Source: JAJYBV01 sp021812265 (lineage in GTDB: Bacteria > Chloroflexota > Ktedonobacteria > Ktedonobacterales > JACDGC01). From it: DNA of 64,000 nt. Below the pieces are notes generated by a model. The model was not told where the DNA came from and did no database searches. It worked only from the letters and a program-made list of their open reading frames with translations. The stretch covers positions 11,187 to 75,186 of the forward strand of contig DAIDIC010000143.1 in NCBI GenBank assembly GCA_027459525.1. Reading direction: 5' to 3'. The number at the start of each line of letters is the position of its first letter. The stretch's first letter is position 1. This document shows, one piece after another, positions 9,185 through 17,310 of this stretch. Both the position numbers and the translations under genes were made by a program.

Positions 9185-9727
9185 TCAGCGCCGCGGACGT
9201 CCGCGAATGCGCCGGTGATGACGATGTGAATCGATTGTTGAAGATGAAATGGAAATGACCGCCGAATCATTGCCGATGACACTGATTGATCCGTCAATTT
9301 CCAGCACAGCAGATTTTACTGCGCGATGATCCGGCAGACCGTGTTCGCGCGCCGCCGCATCCAACATTTCAGTTTCTATTAAGCATCGCGCGCAATTTTG
9401 TATAATTATCTTGCCATTCTGCGCCAATGGCACAGGTTCTCCGCTGGTTAAACGCCTTATAACGGGAGAATTTTCGCTCAGCCAAGCTATGCCGGCGTTG
9501 AGCAGCAAGAGTGTAACAGCCGCTATGATCCCACCGGTTATTGATGTATCGGTTCCCACCATAGCGTTTTGCACCGAGTTGCTGATGAGCAGCAGCAGCG
9601 CCAATTCTACAACGGTCGATTGGCCAAGAGGCCTGGCTCCAAGCAGGCGCAGCCCAATTAAAAACACAAAATACACGATACTTGTCCGCACAATGATAAC
9701 AAGTAATGAAGCGTTCCAAATAAACAT
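9185..9727 (-). CDS. DUF421 membrane protein (YetF family), second of a tandem pair
   Basis: 180 residues, with the same layout as its neighbour: membrane segments (LRLLGARPLGQSTVVELALLLLISNSVQNAMVGTD matches LRLFGKRELGQLSAFDLTLLLLIANTVQNAMTGPD of the paralogue) and a C-terminal domain ending SAVLEIDGSISVIGND. An extra Ser/His/Arg-rich tail of about 25 residues (HRHHRRIRGRPRR) is absent from the paralogue. GGGGAAGCGAT precedes the ATG. The pair looks like a tandem duplication that then diverged; function unknown. Confidence 0.85.
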   Translation of the reverse strand: MFIWNASLLVIIVRTSIVYFVFLIGLRLLGARPLGQSTVVELALLLLISNSVQNAMVGTDTSITGGIIAAVTLLLLNAGIAWLSENSPVIRRLTSGEPVPLAQNGKIIIQNCARCLIETEMLDAAAREHGLPDHRAVKSAVLEIDGSISVIGNDSAVISISSSTIDSHRHHRRIRGRPRR

Positions 9728-9800
9728 ATCGCTTCCCCATATATATTTTTTCTATCTGTATAGCGCTGGGTTCACAAACACCACGACAAAGATTTTTTAA

Positions 9801-10457
9801 TCAGCGCAATTTTTGAGCAACCTGCTCTGTCCAACGCATCAGTTCTGCGCCGTCCACCAATTTCAGTGGACGCGAAGCAGCCCATTCTTTAGCAGGAGCG
9901 GTAAACTCACCGGTGGTAACCAAAAAACCTTCTTTGGCGTGTTCGGCAAAACTGCCATAAAATTCTCGAACAATCGGCTGGCCAACAGTTCCTTTATATC
10001 TTTTACACTGCGCCACCAAACGCTTACCATCCTTGCGCAGCTCCACATCAATACCTTCATCGCCGCTTTTGCCAACAACTTTTGCAAAATATCCCATACG
10101 CTGAAATAAAAACGCTGTAAATTGCTCAAAACCACCCGGAGACATGGCGTATATATCATCAATAGAGTGGATTCCCAAAACTGTAGCTGCCCAGCTTTCT
10201 TTTTTATGCGTTCGCGCCCAAAATACCGCTAAAAGCACAATACAAACGGCCATTGCCGCGCCGATTGCCACATTTAAGGGGATATTACTTATTTTCGCTA
10301 ACACAGTGTTATAAGCTGACACCGCTTGAGCGTCGATTCGAGGGACGATAAAAACCGCGCCATTCAATAAAAAAATTGCGCCGGCTAATACGATAAAAAA
10401 GCCAAAAATAAAATGATACCCAATTCGCCGGCGATGCGCATGATGTTTTCTTGCCAT
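9801..10457 (-). CDS. Membrane-anchored Mrr-type restriction endonuclease-like protein
   Basis: 218 residues. Two hydrophobic segments (about 13-36 and 58-77) are followed by a Mrr_cat / restriction-endonuclease-fold domain from about residue 105: MSPGGFEQFTAFLFQRMGY, then GDEGIDVEL and VAQCKRYKG, the Asp and Gln-x-Lys residues of the nuclease core. It ends in the family motif IVREFYGSF ... GFLVTTGEFTAPAKEWA. Members cut DNA, often methylated DNA; membrane-anchored versions are widespread but poorly understood. No methyltransferase or specificity gene is nearby. A paralogue is encoded at 39.4-40.1 kb. Confidence 0.85.
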   Translation of the reverse strand: MARKHHAHRRRIGYHFIFGFFIVLAGAIFLLNGAVFIVPRIDAQAVSAYNTVLAKISNIPLNVAIGAAMAVCIVLLAVFWARTHKKESWAATVLGIHSIDDIYAMSPGGFEQFTAFLFQRMGYFAKVVGKSGDEGIDVELRKDGKRLVAQCKRYKGTVGQPIVREFYGSFAEHAKEGFLVTTGEFTAPAKEWAASRPLKLVDGAELMRWTEQVAQKLR

Positions 10458-10781
10458 AAAAATATATTCCTTTCATTGCAATATCAATAAAATTATGCGG
10501 CTGCCTTTATCATAAAATATGCTCGGAGACTATAAGCATATTGGGCTATATAACAAAGCGGCCATTGTTCGTGGTACGATATATATCATACACGGGCTAT
10601 CATTATACACCGTAGTATGATGAATGAAAGAATGCCTTGCGCAACACACAGCCATTTCTTCATATGCCGCGCCACACACCTTGCCATTCTTGGCCAAGAG
10701 CGATAATGGCTGATGAAGATATGCGTTGACCGCTGCAATGCGAGTTTCATTCTTACACCATTTAAGGGAGATTGGTTGAAA
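10458..10781. other. Divergent intergenic region without a recognised gene
   Basis: 324 nt between the Mrr-like gene (leaving leftward) and the aminopeptidase gene (rightward). The first part is AT-rich with several TATA-like steps (10570-10620) that could hold promoters for both directions. No conserved motif or hairpin with good arms was found. Confidence 0.5.
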
Positions 10782-13427
10782 ATGCCTTGTTTTTTTACTG
10801 AGAAAAATTCCGGTGAAACGAACCCCGTTCTGACGGACCGAAATTTTGCTCTCCCCGGAGATACACCCCACTTTCCTCCGGATAGGCCGGTAGATACCCG
10901 GCATATTGCTTTAAATATTACGGTAGATTTCTCTGCTAAGGCATTGCGCGGAACCTGCGATATTACCCTTTCCGCTCTTTTTGAAGAAGTTCAAACTATT
11001 AAACTGCAAGCAGCAGAAATGACAATCACTTCGGTACACATTACCGGCAAGCAATGGCCGAAGCCTGTTGCGTTGCAGTTTGACTACGATGGTGAAAATC
11101 TATTTATCGAATTAGATACACCGCTGAAATATGGCAGCGAATGCGCGCTATCTATCACCTACGCCACGCATCCACGCATTGGTATGAACTTCGTCGGCCC
11201 TAATGCAGGAGACCCGGATCGCGCTGTGCAAGCGCACACCCAAGGTCAACCGGAATATGCGCATTATTGGTTTCCCTGCCACGATTCCCCGAACGACCGC
11301 GCTACTATGAGCGTTGCGGCGCAGGTTCCCGATACATTTTTTGCCGTATCGAACGGTCGGTTGGAAAAAGTGGAAACCGACACCAATAATCATACCAAAA
11401 CATTCTATTATCATGAATCCGTGCCGTTTCCTGCCTATATCGCCACATTAGCTGTCGGTGAATTTACTGAATTACGTGACGAGTTTGGTGAAACCCCTGT
11501 TTTATATTATGTAAGACCCGGTTTTGAAGAACACGCCAAACGAATGATGGGCGATACACCCAAAATGCTCGCCTACTATTCCGAACATTTCGGTATTCGT
11601 TATCCCTATGAAAAGTATGCGCAAGTTATCCTTGAAGAATTTACCGGCGCTATGGAAAACACTTCAGCAACTTCTCATACTTGGCTGCTGCTGCCCGATG
11701 AAAAATCTTTTATCGATTGGGAAGGGAAAGCCACCGTTGCCCATGAATTGGTGCATCAATGGTTTGGTGACCTATTAACCTGCCGCGATTGGTCGCATGC
11801 ATGGCTGAACGAAAGCTTTGCTACCTATTTTGAGGAAACGTGGAAACAAGCCGATCCCACCGCAGGTGAATTGGAGTTTCGGCTGGGCATGAAAGCCAAT
11901 CAGCGGTTCTACCTTGATGAAGACAGCTCATATCGGCGCCCGATTGTGTATAATGTGTATGAACGCGACGGACAAGAATTATTTGATCGGCATTTATACG
12001 AAAAAGGCTCGTGCGTGCTGCATATGCTGCGTTATATTACCGGTGAAGCTGCGTTTTGGCGCGCCATTCAATATTACGCCCAGCGAAATCGCGGCCGCGA
12101 AGTGATAACAGCAGATCTTGAACGCGCGTTTGAAGAATCTGCCGGCAAAAGTTTGGGGCAATTTTTTAATCAGTGGGTATACCATGGCGGGCATCCCGAA
12201 TTGGATGTATCTTATACTTGGGATGGCGACGCGAAATTAGCAAAAGTCACTATCAAACAAACACAGAAACCCGACACACTAACGCTGCTGTTTAACACAC
12301 CTATAGATATTGCGTTTACATTCGACCACAAAGGCAAAACAGAAACAAAGATTCAGCAAATCACCATTTCGCAGACAGCTGAAACATTTGTGTTTCCGTT
12401 GGAAAAACGGCCGGCAGCGGTACGTCTGGATCCTTATGGGTGGATATTAAAAACGGTAACATTTGATCGCCCGGTAACCATGCTGCGCTGGCAGCTGCAA
12501 CAAGACACTGACCCAATGGGCAGACTTGAAGCCGCCGAGGCGCTGGCAAAATTCGATGATAGTGTCACCATTGCAGCTTTAAGCGAGGCGCTGCAACAAG
12601 ATGATTTTTGGGCTGTGCGCAGCGCATGCGCAAGCAGTTTAGCCAAAATAAAATCTCAAACCGCGTTAAACGCTTTACTGGCCGCCGCAAAATCCGAAAA
12701 GCATCCCAAAGCCTTACGAAGTGTTGTCGCTGCGTTAGGAGCATTTAAAGCTCCGGAACGCGCAAACGAAGCCAAAGCGGCTGCCGAAGCGCTGGAACAT
12801 ATCATAAAACATGGCGCAAAAAGCTATCAGGTTGAAGCAGAAGCTGCTATCAGTTTAGGAAAAACCCGTGTTCCCCAAGCGCAGGCTATTCTTAGCAAAC
12901 ACACCGGCGCATCCGGCTGGCAAGAAATCGTCAGCAAAGGGGCTATGCTTGGGTTAGCTAAGTTGGGAACACCCGAAGCAGCCGAAGTGTTAACCGGAAT
13001 TTTAACCGATCCATCCAAGCCAATGCTGCAACGAGATGGCGCCGCAATGGCGCTGCGATCATTATTGGCTGAAGATAAAATTGCAGCGGATAGCGCCGCC
13101 CATATTGCCATCCGCGAGGCGCTTGTTATGGCGCTGGATGACCCTTGGGTGCGAGCGCGTACATTTGCCGCGCTTGCCTTACTGCAGCTTAATGATCCCG
13201 CAACTATTCCGGCGTTGGAAAACCACATAACTCGCGAGTTGGAATCGCGCCCGCGCAGATATATGCGCCAAGCTGTGCTGGCTATTCGCGCTGGAAATAA
13301 AACCGAGGCAGAAAGCAAAAAACTCCGCAAAGATGTTGAAGAACTGCGTGAAGATAACCGCAAACTACGGGAACGAATCACTATTCTGGAAGCGCGTTTT
13401 CCTTCTGAAAAAGCCGAAACCGAATAG
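10782..13427 (+). CDS. M1-family zinc aminopeptidase with HEAT repeats and C-terminal coiled coil
   Basis: 881 residues from ATG 10782, preceded by AAGGGAG; an ATG 23 codons earlier has no ribosome site. The domain order is the M1 type: N-terminal beta domain (about 25-210), the exopeptidase motif GAMEN, then the zinc site HELVHQ (His321, Glu322, His325) with Glu344 in WLNESFATYFE, exactly HEXXH-18-E. After a beta domain, residues about 570-830 form HEAT-like alpha repeats (AEALAKFDDSVTIAALSEAL and similar units). The last 40 residues are a charged coiled coil (RKDVEELREDNRKLRERI). It removes N-terminal residues from peptides, probably in the cytosol, since no signal peptide is seen. Confidence 0.92.
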   Translation: MPCFFTEKNSGETNPVLTDRNFALPGDTPHFPPDRPVDTRHIALNITVDFSAKALRGTCDITLSALFEEVQTIKLQAAEMTITSVHITGKQWPKPVALQFDYDGENLFIELDTPLKYGSECALSITYATHPRIGMNFVGPNAGDPDRAVQAHTQGQPEYAHYWFPCHDSPNDRATMSVAAQVPDTFFAVSNGRLEKVETDTNNHTKTFYYHESVPFPAYIATLAVGEFTELRDEFGETPVLYYVRPGFEEHAKRMMGDTPKMLAYYSEHFGIRYPYEKYAQVILEEFTGAMENTSATSHTWLLLPDEKSFIDWEGKATVAHELVHQWFGDLLTCRDWSHAWLNESFATYFEETWKQADPTAGELEFRLGMKANQRFYLDEDSSYRRPIVYNVYERDGQELFDRHLYEKGSCVLHMLRYITGEAAFWRAIQYYAQRNRGREVITADLERAFEESAGKSLGQFFNQWVYHGGHPELDVSYTWDGDAKLAKVTIKQTQKPDTLTLLFNTPIDIAFTFDHKGKTETKIQQITISQTAETFVFPLEKRPAAVRLDPYGWILKTVTFDRPVTMLRWQLQQDTDPMGRLEAAEALAKFDDSVTIAALSEALQQDDFWAVRSACASSLAKIKSQTALNALLAAAKSEKHPKALRSVVAALGAFKAPERANEAKAAAEALEHIIKHGAKSYQVEAEAAISLGKTRVPQAQAILSKHTGASGWQEIVSKGAMLGLAKLGTPEAAEVLTGILTDPSKPMLQRDGAAMALRSLLAEDKIAADSAAHIAIREALVMALDDPWVRARTFAALALLQLNDPATIPALENHITRELESRPRRYMRQAVLAIRAGNKTEAESKKLRKDVEELREDNRKLRERITILEARFPSEKAETE

Positions 13428-13530
13428 CCGCAGCAAACTGAAACTGCATATCACACCTGCGCAAGGGGCAACCGTTCCCTCGCGCAGGATAATCTTTCAG
13501 CACAAAATTTATGAAAGTGAATCCGCCCAT

Positions 13531-14040
13531 ATGAACGCAAAAGATTTCATCAACCTAGAGCTGCAAGAAATGCGTGGATTGTTTAACGCATCGCTGCAAG
13601 ATATAACAGAAGAACAGTTTAACTGGATTCCGGGATCTGCCGCCAACCCGATTCGCGCCATTGCCATACACGCTTGGGGCGCTGAAGATTACTTTATCCA
13701 AACCATATTACAAAATAAACCCAGAATATTTGAGACCGAACATTGGGGGGAAAAACTTGGGTTACCCAACACTCCCGGACAAGGCCGCGGATGGGAAGCT
13801 GCAGTTACAACACAGATAAGTCTTGCAAAAGCTCTGGAATATTACACAAATGTGCAGGCTGCAACCGCAATATATTGCAGCAACATAACCGATGAAGAAT
13901 TGCAGAAAACGGTTCAGTTTTTTAAACAAGAAATCAGCGCCGCCAAAGCTATTTCTCGGTTATTGCTGCACTCAACCGGGCACGCTGGAGAAATTGCCGC
14001 GCTGCGCGGTATGCAAGGCGTAAAAGGTTTACCATTTTAA
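13531..14040 (+). CDS. DinB-like four-helix metal-binding protein
   Basis: 169 residues from ATG 13531; the same frame continues upstream into the aminopeptidase gene, so longer starts are rejected. Histidines typical of the DinB/YfiT fold are present: AIHAWGAEDYFI near 45 and LLHSTGHAGEIAALRG near 145. Known members are thiol transferases (bacillithiol or mycothiol dependent) or of unknown function. The gene follows the aminopeptidase by 103 nt on the same strand and may be cotranscribed. Confidence 0.75.
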   Translation: MNAKDFINLELQEMRGLFNASLQDITEEQFNWIPGSAANPIRAIAIHAWGAEDYFIQTILQNKPRIFETEHWGEKLGLPNTPGQGRGWEAAVTTQISLAKALEYYTNVQAATAIYCSNITDEELQKTVQFFKQEISAAKAISRLLLHSTGHAGEIAALRGMQGVKGLPF

Positions 14041-14062
14041 ACATATTCACAACCATTTCCTG

Positions 14063-14092
14063 TTGTATTTTTCATCAAACATATGGTATAGT
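14063..14092 (+). promoter_or_regulatory. Promoter of the structured leader RNA
   Basis: TTGTAT (14063-14068) and TATAGT (14087-14092) are separated by 18 nt. The same -10 word and spacing occur at the ABC-exporter leader (42297-42326), which supports a housekeeping promoter in this genome. Transcription would begin near 14099, just before the GAAAGGAGG of the short ORF. Confidence 0.6.
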
Positions 14093-14119
14093 GTAAGTAT
14101 TGAAAGGAGGTGGTGTTTC

Positions 14120-14197
14120 GTGAGTGAACGTTTCAACCGTATAAGCAATGTTTTCTCTCGCTGCGCCGATTTATCTTCTATGGGTGAGCGACAGTAA
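14120..14197 (+). CDS. 25-residue leader peptide
   Basis: GTG start with a very strong ribosome-binding site (GAAAGGAGGTGG at 14102-14113), then 25 codons ending SSMGERQ and TAA at 14195-14197. The peptide has no membrane segment or signal. The near-ideal ribosome site and position between a promoter and a structured RNA with terminator point to a regulatory ORF whose translation could control folding downstream. No known leader-peptide family is recognised. Confidence 0.55.
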   Translation: MSERFNRISNVFSRCADLSSMGERQ

Positions 14198-14264
14198 TAT
14201 CTGTAACCGCTGTCTACGGCTGATAACTCATTAGCCGGCAGAGATTCTGCTTATGCGGTTGTTG

Positions 14265-14299
14265 CCGGAGCGAAATATTAAATTCGCTCCGGTATTTTT
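14265..14299 (+). terminator. Intrinsic terminator of the leader RNA
   Basis: Perfect 10-bp stem CCGGAGCGAA (14265-14274) / TTCGCTCCGG (14283-14292), an 8-nt loop and the T-rich tail TATTTTTA. It is the clearest intrinsic terminator in the window. Confidence 0.85.
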
Positions 14300-14314
14300 A
14301 TGCATTCACGTTAT

Positions 14315-14443
14315 CAGGACTTTCGCTGCAACATAGAAAATTGGAGATGTATAAGGGGCAGGCGTCCCTTGTACGGGGTTCTGGGGTGTCCCCAGACCTC
14401 CCGTATTTCAGAACATGTGCTTCTCTTTCAAGCGAAAGTTCTA
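14315..14443 (+). mobile_element. MITE-like element, copy 3
   Basis: 129 bp with CAGGACTTTCGCT at the left end and AGCGAAAGTTCTA at the right. A perfect 5-bp duplication GTTAT flanks it (14310-14314, 14444-14448). The inner palindrome is decayed (one arm altered), while the CTGGGG-TGT-CCCCAG hairpin is intact. It lies between the terminator at 14265 and the start of the gene at 14468. Confidence 0.88.
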
Positions 14444-14467
14444 GTTATACTAGAGGATTAAAGAGCA

Positions 14468-15541
14468 ATGATTCTGCTTCATGAAACGGAAACTCCACAT
14501 TATTTACCCGTTTTAGGCCTTCAAAAAGGTCACCCCGTTTGGCACGCCATTTCATCTTTACCCGGCGCTAACGGCGCAATAGAACTGCTGCAAATGGCGC
14601 GTAAAATTGGCGCCCACGATTGCTGGATTCAAGACGCCGGTTCCTATCGCGAACATTTTGATTTATTTAAAAATTCTGTGGAAATTGCGCTGGCTCTTGG
14701 CGCAGTGCGCGCCACCACATCAGAAATTGGCGCCGTGTTAAAATTAAAAAAAGGCCAATACCCCGATGAAAACGCCATCATTTCCAGTGTTACCAGTTCA
14801 CAAATGAAATCAATCATCTATTCTGCTTCGCAGCGCGCGCCATCATTCTTTACACTATGCGAAACCGCCGCGCAAAATATTTTAAACTTTTTTCTTTGTC
14901 GAAATGGAGCTTTTCAATCCGCCGCAATTTTGTGCGGCCCAGGAGGCACGGGATTAGTAGGCATAGCGCTGGCGCGCGCCGCCGCGAAAAAATCGCTTCC
15001 GGCAGATATTTATTTAATCAATCGAAACCATACACTTACGGAAAACGAACACAGCATTATACAAAATCTGGAGCAATCGGGCGCGCATATCTTCACACAT
15101 ATTCCCGCTAAAAATGAGCTGGCGCGCTACCAATATCTTTTCGACGCGCTGCTGGGCAACGGCTCGGTAAGTGAGCCATATGGAGCGGTTGCCTCCGCTA
15201 TTTTTGCGCTGCAGCAATATCCGCAAAACACTATTGCCATAGATCTGCCTTCCGGTATGGATCCGGATGAGCGCGGTGTGTATGACCTTTGCGTTTGCGC
15301 CGCAGAAACCTATATTATAACACTGCCGCGCCGATGCCATACCCATACATTCTCCGAACAATACACGGGCAAGCCGCTTATGGTTATGAGCGGAGCGGAT
15401 AAAAAAGCAATAAAATCAGTCAGCGCAGGTATCGGCGCCAATGTGCCCTTGCAAGGATATTTTGCGCTGCTGCGGCGCCAGCTTGCCGAAGCGCAAGATT
15501 TTTCCAGCGAGTGGACACGGTTTATCGCCGATCTGCGTTAG
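14468..15541 (+). CDS. DUF4031-like domain fused to YjeF N-terminal (NAD(P)HX epimerase-like) domain
   Basis: 357 residues. The first 100 residues (HPVWHAISSLPGANGAIELL ... GAHDCWIQDAGSYREHFDL ... ALALGAV) resemble the small DUF4031 domain. The rest is a YjeF_N Rossmann domain: LCGPGGTGLVGIALARAAA, then a DALLGNG loop, AIDLPSGMDPDERG, and the closing TYIITLPR segment. YjeF_N enzymes epimerise damaged NAD(P)H hydrates. The canonical glycine loop GxGNNGGDG is altered to GPGGTGLVG, so activity may be changed. No YjeF_C dehydratase domain is attached. Fusion of these two domains is unusual to my knowledge. The reading frame is uninterrupted. Confidence 0.7.
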   Translation: MILLHETETPHYLPVLGLQKGHPVWHAISSLPGANGAIELLQMARKIGAHDCWIQDAGSYREHFDLFKNSVEIALALGAVRATTSEIGAVLKLKKGQYPDENAIISSVTSSQMKSIIYSASQRAPSFFTLCETAAQNILNFFLCRNGAFQSAAILCGPGGTGLVGIALARAAAKKSLPADIYLINRNHTLTENEHSIIQNLEQSGAHIFTHIPAKNELARYQYLFDALLGNGSVSEPYGAVASAIFALQQYPQNTIAIDLPSGMDPDERGVYDLCVCAAETYIITLPRRCHTHTFSEQYTGKPLMVMSGADKKAIKSVSAGIGANVPLQGYFALLRRQLAEAQDFSSEWTRFIADLR

Positions 15542-15584
15542 CGCACCTCAACAACACAATTTTTTCGTCTAACGCAGTCTTAGA

Positions 15585-16427
15585 TTATTTTTGCAGCAGC
15601 GCTTGGCGCGGAAAACCATCTTCTACCGTTGCGTCTAATGTTTCCGTAAAATGAACGGTCATGCCATCCCGTGGAATAATAATTTTCCCTGCGTATTCTT
15701 TCGCGGCAACTGCGCGCGCCAACGTTTCATCGGTATGCGGCGCAGATAAATGCACCAGCCCCAATGATTTCACATGGTTATCTTGCGCAGTTTTTGCTGC
15801 TTGCTGAGCGGTAAAGTGTCCCACCTTATCCGCCATTTCCTCATTTCCTTGAATATACGTCGCTTCCGTAATAAAGCATGAAGCGTTCGCGGCAATATCC
15901 TTCAAAGAATCGGTATATTTTGTATCGCTGGTATACCCAAGAATAGCTTTGGGAGCATCGGGGCTGCTTAAACGTATTCCGGCGCAGGGAACACTATGCA
16001 GGGTAAGAAACGCCGTTGCGGCAAAATCTGCCATAAAAAATGGCTCACCGGGTTGAATCGTATGAATATCGATGGCATAGGCCCATGTTTCCGGAATAAT
16101 TTCAAAAGCATATACATCTAACAGTTTATGAATTATCTCGGTAACCGGCGCTATTGCATAAATTGGCAAAGCAGTAGTGCGCCCGCCTAGCCGCAGACTT
16201 TCTATCAGCGAAGGTAAGCCGCCAATATGATCGATATGCGCATGAGTGATAAATACTGCGTCAATACTTTCAGCGTTTTTGCCGGCGCGCAATATATTTC
16301 GATAGGGATCGCCGCCGCAATCAATAAGAACCGTTTTATCTCTGGATTCGTTTTCAATCAGCAAAGAAGTGTTTGCCCTATCTAAACTCGGCAAAGCAGC
16401 TCCGGTGCCTAAAAATGTAACATACAT
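15585..16427 (-). CDS. MBL-fold hydrolase, ribonuclease Z-like
   Basis: 280 residues from ATG 16427, behind AGAAGG; a TTG six codons upstream is less likely. The metal site FITHAHIDHIGG (HxHxDH) and CFITEATY and LVHLSAPH further on mark a metallo-beta-lactamase fold of the RNase Z / arylsulfatase type, which starts FLGTGAALPSLDRANTS as here. The RNase Z flexible arm is not obvious, so tRNA 3' processing is possible but not established. The gene stands alone on the minus strand, convergent with the YjeF_N fusion gene. Confidence 0.8.
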   Translation of the reverse strand: MYVTFLGTGAALPSLDRANTSLLIENESRDKTVLIDCGGDPYRNILRAGKNAESIDAVFITHAHIDHIGGLPSLIESLRLGGRTTALPIYAIAPVTEIIHKLLDVYAFEIIPETWAYAIDIHTIQPGEPFFMADFAATAFLTLHSVPCAGIRLSSPDAPKAILGYTSDTKYTDSLKDIAANASCFITEATYIQGNEEMADKVGHFTAQQAAKTAQDNHVKSLGLVHLSAPHTDETLARAVAAKEYAGKIIIPRDGMTVHFTETLDATVEDGFPRQALLQK

Positions 16428-16667
16428 TATGCTGCCTTCTTTCAAATCAGATATGTTTAATTCTGAACATAATACACTTTTTAAGCCAAATTCAATAGAA
16501 AAAGCGCTAAAAACTCATTTACTCTGTTTTTTGTGAACAATTTACTGTAGAACACATAAAACCGCGGCGCTATCGGTAAAAATAGCTGAATCTGCCGTAT
16601 TTGAAATAGACAAAACAACAAATGCATGCGGCTCCTGCTTGTCTTTTCCTTATTGCTATTATACAAA

Positions 16668-17276
16668 TTACCCCAAAATCTCCGGATTACGTAATATCTC
16701 TGCCATTTTAAACGCCGCCACCCCGCGATGGCTGATCTGCGCCTTTATTTCAGGAGTTAATTCAGCCAGCGTCGCGTGAAATTCCGGTATATAAAAAATC
16801 GGATCATACCCAAAACCATAGACGCCACGCGGCTCTAACACTATCATACCTTCAATGCTTCCCTCAGTTAAGTATACTTTGCCGGTTTGAGGAATATGCA
16901 AAGCCAAGGCGCACCAATACCTTGCGGTTCGTTTTTCTTCAGGGATCGCCGCAAGTTTTTCTGCTATTTTCTGAAAGCGCGCGGGGTACGGCGTAGAATA
17001 TCCGCAAAAACGCGCAGAATATACTCCAAGTTCATCAGGCATGGCGTCAATAATCAACCCCGAATCATCTGCAAGAGCAGGTATGTGCGCTGCCGCAGCA
17101 TAGACAGATGCCTTATGCGCTGCGTTTTCGGCAAACGTTGTATATGGCTCTTCTACATCAATTTCCAGCCCAATTTCTGCAAGTGTAATTATAGTAAAGG
17201 GGATTGCGCTTAATAAACCGCGCATTTCCCTTACTTTATCTGCATTCGATGTAGCAAAAAGTAGCGTATATGTCAT
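16668..17276 (-). CDS. rdgB: Non-canonical purine NTP pyrophosphatase (RdgB/HAM1)
   Basis: 202 residues from ATG 17276 (MTYTLLFATSN); a TTG 11 codons earlier abuts the upstream gene. Family motifs: TSNADKVREM at the N-terminus, FAENAAHKA, LADDSGL (catalytic Asp region), GVYSARF, YGFGYDPIF, and SHRGVAAFK at the end. The enzyme cleaves ITP, dITP and XTP to monophosphates, keeping deaminated purines out of nucleic acids. It follows the C39-like protease gene by about 35 nt on the same strand, so the two are probably cotranscribed. Confidence 0.93.
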   Translation of the reverse strand: MTYTLLFATSNADKVREMRGLLSAIPFTIITLAEIGLEIDVEEPYTTFAENAAHKASVYAAAAHIPALADDSGLIIDAMPDELGVYSARFCGYSTPYPARFQKIAEKLAAIPEEKRTARYWCALALHIPQTGKVYLTEGSIEGMIVLEPRGVYGFGYDPIFYIPEFHATLAELTPEIKAQISHRGVAAFKMAEILRNPEILG

Positions 17277-17310
17277 TGCTGTCTCATTTCCATAAATTGG
17301 CTGCCGCAAT

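Larger units (their letters stand above)
14099..14300 (+). ncRNA. Candidate structured leader RNA with short ORF, three-way junction and terminator
   Basis: After the promoter comes a 25-codon ORF, then an RNA that can fold as a closed three-way junction. The outer stem is AACCGC (14205-14210) with GCGGTT (14255-14260). Arm 1 is CGGCT (14217-14221) with AGCCG (14233-14237). Arm 2 is GCAGA (14238-14242) with TCTGC (14246-14250). All stems are perfect. An intrinsic terminator follows immediately. This is the layout of an attenuator or small regulatory RNA. I do not recognise a known riboswitch class. The next gene (14468) is separated from it by a MITE-like insertion. Confidence 0.6.

Noticed and set aside
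12827..13381. 184-residue minus-strand frame inside the aminopeptidase gene
   Set aside because: Ser/Ala/Arg-rich shadow of the HEAT-repeat codons on the opposite strand.
16481..16666. 61-residue minus-strand frame between rdgB and the MBL gene
   Set aside because: No ribosome site, low-complexity hydrophobic/aromatic reading of AT-rich DNA and no recognisable family.
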